Below, piece by piece: positions 5,098 through 7,735 of a stretch of 7,735 nucleotides of DNA. Position numbers and translations under genes: made by a program. Under the pieces are notes generated by a model. That model saw only the letters and a list, made by a program, of their open reading frames with translations. It was not told the DNA's origin and searched no databases. Each line of letters begins with the position of its first letter. Within the stretch, counting starts at the first letter, position 1. This DNA is from Candidatus Harrisonbacteria bacterium RIFCSPLOWO2_02_FULL_45_10c. GTDB lineage: Bacteria; Patescibacteriota; Minisyncoccia; UBA6257; 02-FULL-45-10c. The stretch is taken from contig MHJM01000001.1 of NCBI GenBank assembly GCA_001818705.1, positions 1,790 through 9,524 on the forward strand, in the 5' to 3' direction.

Positions 5098-6129
5098 GTG
5101 GATCTGGGAAAAGTGGCGTGGCTATATGGCGGCGGCGGTTTTACTGGTATTCGTAGCGTTGCGTACTCAAAAGCTCTCCTGGCCATGGGTATACGACCAG
5201 ATTTTGTTCAAGGAGTTTCCGTTGGCACCTTAAGCGCCGCTAAACTCATTGAATGTAATTGGGACATCAAACAACTCGAAGAAATCTGGTTGAATATCCA
5301 AAAAATTGGTCCCAGTTCTGTCTTTGACAGAATGGAAAACTATCGCATGGCCCTACTAAGATCATCGAGGTTCAGTAATAAAAAGATTTATGAATCCCTG
5401 ATTAAACAGATTGATTTCAACGCCGTTGTTAACAACTGCAACAATTCATCGATTGAATACCAACTGGTTACTATGAACGAAACCAGGGACGACATAGCAT
5501 TATTTTCCACCAAAGATGAGGCGATAAAAAATAATCCATCATTGCTTGAGAAAGCAACGCTCGCTGCTGTCGGATTATATGGTGTTTTACCGCCAGTCTT
5601 CATCAGCAACGAATGGTATTACGATGGTATGACCTTTGAACTTTTTGAAGCGCTAAAACGAGGATGCGATACTATCTTTATTTTCTCTAATACCCCAATC
5701 AATGACGCTAGAAAAAAATATTTCAACTTTGGGGAGTTGGCATTTTGGAAGCAGCCGCTCGTTGGTTTTCAAACCGCAATCAATCGTATCACAGCTTTAG
5801 AAATTAACATCGCCGTCCATAGCGGCTATCAACTCATAGAAAATAATCCGTCGCAGCGATTCGAAAAACTTCAAAATAAACCGGCGCGTTTACGAAGACG
5901 GATTAACAAAATATTTAGTGATGCCGTAGAGCTCGTCACCAGCGAAAACCCGGAACATGTCTTCGTTCCTCACCGCATTATTCTTTTAACGCCACCGAAT
6001 CCGTTACCGACACTAGTTGAAACAATAGATCTCCACATGGCCAACGAACGCTCTAAATACCCCGGAGACCTTACTGTTGAACTTGAGCAATACTCGAAAA
6101 TCGGCGATTTTCTAAAAAATATCTTGTAG
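5098..6129 (+). CDS. Patatin-like phospholipase family protein
   Basis: A 343-residue Ser/Asp-dyad lipid acyl hydrolase. The patatin fold is shown by the glycine-rich oxyanion loop GGGGFTGIRS (11-20), the nucleophile elbow GVSVG (39-43, Ser41) followed by the small-residue helix, and the catalytic Asp in YYDGM (D176-G177), at normal spacing. No signal peptide or membrane helix is seen, so it is probably cytoplasmic or membrane-associated. The natural substrate is unknown; relatives cut phospholipids or other acyl esters, and some bacterial patatins are effectors or defence enzymes. The GTG start is set by the strong ribosome site. The gene is AT-richer than its neighbours (20/60 and 24/60 G+C in rows 5401 and 5521, against 34/60 in valS row 2401 and 37/60 in ddl row 6901). 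It is bounded by terminators and abuts a tRNA gene. It looks acquired. The C-terminal 120 residues match no domain I can name. Confidence 0.92.
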   Translation: MDLGKVAWLYGGGGFTGIRSVAYSKALLAMGIRPDFVQGVSVGTLSAAKLIECNWDIKQLEEIWLNIQKIGPSSVFDRMENYRMALLRSSRFSNKKIYESLIKQIDFNAVVNNCNNSSIEYQLVTMNETRDDIALFSTKDEAIKNNPSLLEKATLAAVGLYGVLPPVFISNEWYYDGMTFELFEALKRGCDTIFIFSNTPINDARKKYFNFGELAFWKQPLVGFQTAINRITALEINIAVHSGYQLIENNPSQRFEKLQNKPARLRRRINKIFSDAVELVTSENPEHVFVPHRIILLTPPNPLPTLVETIDLHMANERSKYPGDLTVELEQYSKIGDFLKNIL

Positions 6130-6135
6130 CCACCA

Positions 6136-6161
6136 CCCCCGCTTTGCGGGGGTTTTATTTT
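6136..6161 (+). terminator. Intrinsic terminator after the patatin gene
   Basis: CCCCCGC (6136-6142) pairs perfectly with GCGGGGG (6146-6152) around a TTT loop, followed by a T-rich tract (6153-6161) broken by one A. It begins six bases after the patatin stop, and its T-tract runs into the last base of the converging tRNA gene. On the - strand the hairpin has no T-run. Confidence 0.92.
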
Positions 6162-6235
6162 GGTGCCCTCGAGAGGAGTCGAACCTCTATTGCAAGATCC
6201 GCAATCTTGCGTCCTATCCGTTGAACGACAAGGGC
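6161..6235 (-). tRNA. tRNA-Arg, anticodon GCG
   Basis: The reverse complement folds into a complete 75-base cloverleaf: acceptor GCCCTTG with CGAGGGC (one G-U pair), D arm GTTC/GGAC, anticodon stem CAAGA/TCTTG with loop TTGCGGA, a 4-base variable loop CAAT, T arm AGAGG/CCTCT with loop TTCGACT, discriminator A and an encoded CCA. The anticodon is GCG, reading CGC and by wobble CGU. A20 and C35, the main arginine identity bases, are present. Most bacteria read these codons with ACG edited to inosine, so GCG is uncommon. It lies downstream of the ddl unit on the same strand but has its own promoter. Confidence 0.95.
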
Positions 6236-6252
6236 TTTTATAGATTGACTCT

Positions 6253-6281
6253 ACTATACGCACCAACCAATCTTTTTTCAA
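6253..6281 (-). promoter_or_regulatory. Promoter of tRNA-Arg (TTGAAA-17-TATAGT)
   Basis: On the - strand TTGAAA (6281-6276) and TATAGT (6258-6253) are separated by exactly 17 bp, close to the sigma-70 consensus. Transcription would start near 6246, giving a leader of about 11 bases before the tRNA 5' end at 6235. This is the best promoter match in the window. Confidence 0.75.
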
Positions 6282-6294
6282 CCCGCTGAATTTT

Positions 6295-6771
6295 CTAAAA
6301 CCCGATCAGTTTAGAAAAATGGTCGTGCAGCGACTCTTCGTATTCCATTGCCGGCAGATGTCTGGAAATAAATTGTTTAACCATTTCCCGATTGCTGTGC
6401 GGCAGCACGATTTTTACGTAGAGATGGAGGCGGTTTTTTGTTTTTAAAATCAATTCGTCGGCGCTTTCGCTTTCCTTGATATGAAATCCTTGGAAATCCT
6501 CAAAGGCGTATTCTTTCAGCGAACCAATGGAGATGCCCTTGCGGTTCAGCGTGAACTGAATAGTTTTCGGATACTCCCGGCCCCAAAAAACAAAAAGTAT
6601 TTCAGCGACAATGATAAAAATTATAAATAGCAGATTGCCCTGCCAGATGGAAATCAAAATCAGAACGATGGAAGCTAAAATGCTCGTCCAGTACCACCCG
6701 ACGCCCTTGTAGCTGTATTCAAACTCCGGCGCTTCCCACTTTATTACTTCCGGCAAATTTTCGTTGTTCAT
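6295..6771 (-). CDS. Hypothetical membrane protein with two adjacent N-terminal helices
   Basis: I do not recognise a named family. The 158-residue protein has a short N-terminal segment with KWEAPEFEYSYKG (11-23), then two hydrophobic helices at about 26-43 and 45-63 separated only by a QGN turn, a hairpin likely to leave both ends on the same side. After GREYP (64-68) comes a soluble beta-rich domain of about 90 residues with alternating strands (IQFTLNRKGISIG, DELILKTKNRLHLYVKIVLP) and a C-terminal helix. This layout recalls bacterial PH-like or YdbT/DUF304-type membrane proteins, but that is only a shape argument. The ATG overlaps the ddl stop by four bases (ATGA) with no clear Shine-Dalgarno, so its translation is probably coupled to ddl. 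A role at the envelope or in wall synthesis is therefore possible, not shown. No terminator is visible after it. Confidence 0.85.
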   Translation of the reverse strand: MNNENLPEVIKWEAPEFEYSYKGVGWYWTSILASIVLILISIWQGNLLFIIFIIVAEILFVFWGREYPKTIQFTLNRKGISIGSLKEYAFEDFQGFHIKESESADELILKTKNRLHLYVKIVLPHSNREMVKQFISRHLPAMEYEESLHDHFSKLIGF

Positions 6772-7712
6772 ATTTTTTTAAGTAAAGCATTATCAATGAT
6801 AATATCCAACAGCTTCGGAAAAGTGATGCCCATGGCTTTGGCGGCCTGGGGAATCAAACTGGTTTCCGTCAACCCGGGAATAGTGTTCACTTCCAGCAGG
6901 TAAACCGTGCCGTCATTGCCGACAATCATGTCGGTCCGGGACATTCCGGCGCAGCCGAGCACTTTATGGGCGCGGAGAGCGTTGCCCTGAATTTTTTTAA
7001 TGGTCAGCGCCAGCAAACAGGGCGGAGTGATTTCCCTGGAACCGCCAACGGTATATTTGGCTTTAAAATCAAAAAATTGGGAATTTTTCGGAACAATTTC
7101 CGTCGGGACGAGCGGCACCGCAATATTATTGATGTCCAGCACTCCGCAGGTCACTTCTATTCCGGGAATGTATTGCTGGAATATCAGCGAATCGGAGTAG
7201 TGGAAAGAATCCGCCAGCGCTCTGTTAAAATCCGGCCAACGCCGGACAATCTGGACGCCGACGCTGGAACCGCGATTGGTCGGCTTGATGACCAGCGGTA
7301 ATCCCAACTTTTTCACTTTTTCCCATTCGATAACCGGAGCGCCAGCAACCACCGTAAGATATTTCGGAATCGCGAAACCGTTCTGTTTTAATAATACTTG
7401 CGCCCGGATTTTATCCATCGCAACCGTACTGGCCACCGGCCCGGAACCGGTATACGGAACGTGGAACGTATCCAACAAACTCTGAATCTGCCCGTCTTCC
7501 CCGTATTCGCCGTGCAAAGCAATGAAAGCCACGTCGATTTTTTCTTTGAACGCCGCCATGGATAACGGCCAGGAGCCGTCCCGATTGATCTTTACCGGTA
7601 TCCCCAAAAACCGGTCCGGATTAAGATGCTTCATGACCATGGCGCCGCTTTTAAGAGAAACTTCGTGCTCGGACGACGGCCCGCCCATCAGCACGGCAAC
7701 GCGCTTCTTCAT
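6768..7712 (-). CDS. ddl: D-alanine--D-alanine ligase
   Basis: An ATP-grasp enzyme that joins two D-alanines for the peptidoglycan stem peptide, in the cytoplasm. At 314 residues it is a normal short Ddl. Motifs in order: GGPSSEHEVSL (10-20, catalytic E15), HGEYGEDG (67-74), KPTNRGSSVGV (143-153, S150), AKY (218-220), SRTD (258-261) and LEVNTIPGLT (273-282). E15, S150, Y220, R259 and N276 correspond to E. coli DdlB E15, S150, Y216, R255 and N272. The Tyr at 220 fits a D-Ala-D-Ala rather than a VanA-type D-Ala-D-lactate ligase. The organism therefore makes conventional peptidoglycan precursors. The ATG at 7712 has no ribosome site, and an extended -10 lies six bases upstream. The stop overlaps the next gene by four bases. 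Confidence 0.97.
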   Translation of the reverse strand: MKKRVAVLMGGPSSEHEVSLKSGAMVMKHLNPDRFLGIPVKINRDGSWPLSMAAFKEKIDVAFIALHGEYGEDGQIQSLLDTFHVPYTGSGPVASTVAMDKIRAQVLLKQNGFAIPKYLTVVAGAPVIEWEKVKKLGLPLVIKPTNRGSSVGVQIVRRWPDFNRALADSFHYSDSLIFQQYIPGIEVTCGVLDINNIAVPLVPTEIVPKNSQFFDFKAKYTVGGSREITPPCLLALTIKKIQGNALRAHKVLGCAGMSRTDMIVGNDGTVYLLEVNTIPGLTETSLIPQAAKAMGITFPKLLDIIIDNALLKKI

Positions 7713-7718
7713 AGCTAT

Positions 7719-7727
7719 ATTGTATCA
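7719..7727 (-). promoter_or_regulatory. Candidate extended -10 promoter for ddl
   Basis: On the - strand TGATACAAT fits the extended -10 pattern TGnTATAAT with one mismatch. Six bases separate it from the ddl ATG, so transcription would begin at or within two bases of the start codon. There is no Shine-Dalgarno. Any -35 would fall outside the window. Confidence 0.5.
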
Positions 7728-7735
7728 AAAAACGC

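Noticed and set aside
6161..6183. Attachment-site duplication of the tRNA-Arg 3' end
   Set aside because: I looked for a second copy of the tRNA 3' segment around the patatin cassette and found none, so integration at the tRNA is unproven.
5970..6281. 103-codon - strand frame across the tRNA
   Set aside because: It reads through the tRNA-Arg cloverleaf, its promoter and the patatin terminator; the translation has no protein-like features.
1..7735. CRISPR array or transposase
   Set aside because: The only short tandem repeats are the two 7-bp arrays, which have no spacers, and no open frame shows transposase or integrase motifs.

Overview
This window looks like a compact piece of chromosome from a Candidate Phyla Radiation (Patescibacteria, probably Parcubacteria-like) bacterium. 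The reasons are tight gene packing, a valyl-tRNA synthetase of only 688 residues, two small proteins that match nothing I can name, and starts that mostly lack Shine-Dalgarno sites. The taxonomic call is an inference; there is no rRNA or ribosomal protein here to test it.

Bases 1-4980, all on the + strand: the tail of an unrecognised protein, then a disrupted tsaD start interrupted by a 75-bp palindrome, an intact tsaD (t6A tRNA modification), valS (valyl-tRNA synthetase), a PrsW-type membrane protease and an Hsp20 chaperone. The unit ends at a strong intrinsic terminator (4994-5034). tsaD and valS each carry a short array of 7-bp tandem repeats inside the reading frame. In both arrays one repeat unit differs from the rest in a way that removes an in-frame stop codon.

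Bases 5035-6161: a patatin-like phospholipase that stands apart. It has its own near-perfect Shine-Dalgarno, a GTG start and lower G+C, and a terminator lies on each side. It looks like a cargo cassette next to a tRNA gene.

Bases 6161-7735, on the - strand: ddl (D-alanine-D-alanine ligase), overlapped by four bases by a two-helix membrane protein of unknown function, followed by tRNA-Arg(GCG) with its own good promoter. This unit converges on the patatin gene.

The points most worth a second look are the palindrome-split tsaD start, the stop-avoiding heptamer arrays, the stripped-down ValRS (second zinc module and C-terminal arm both missing), and -10 boxes placed 6-7 bases before the ATG of valS, prsW and ddl, which suggest leaderless mRNAs. 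I see no CRISPR array, transposase or complete mobile element.
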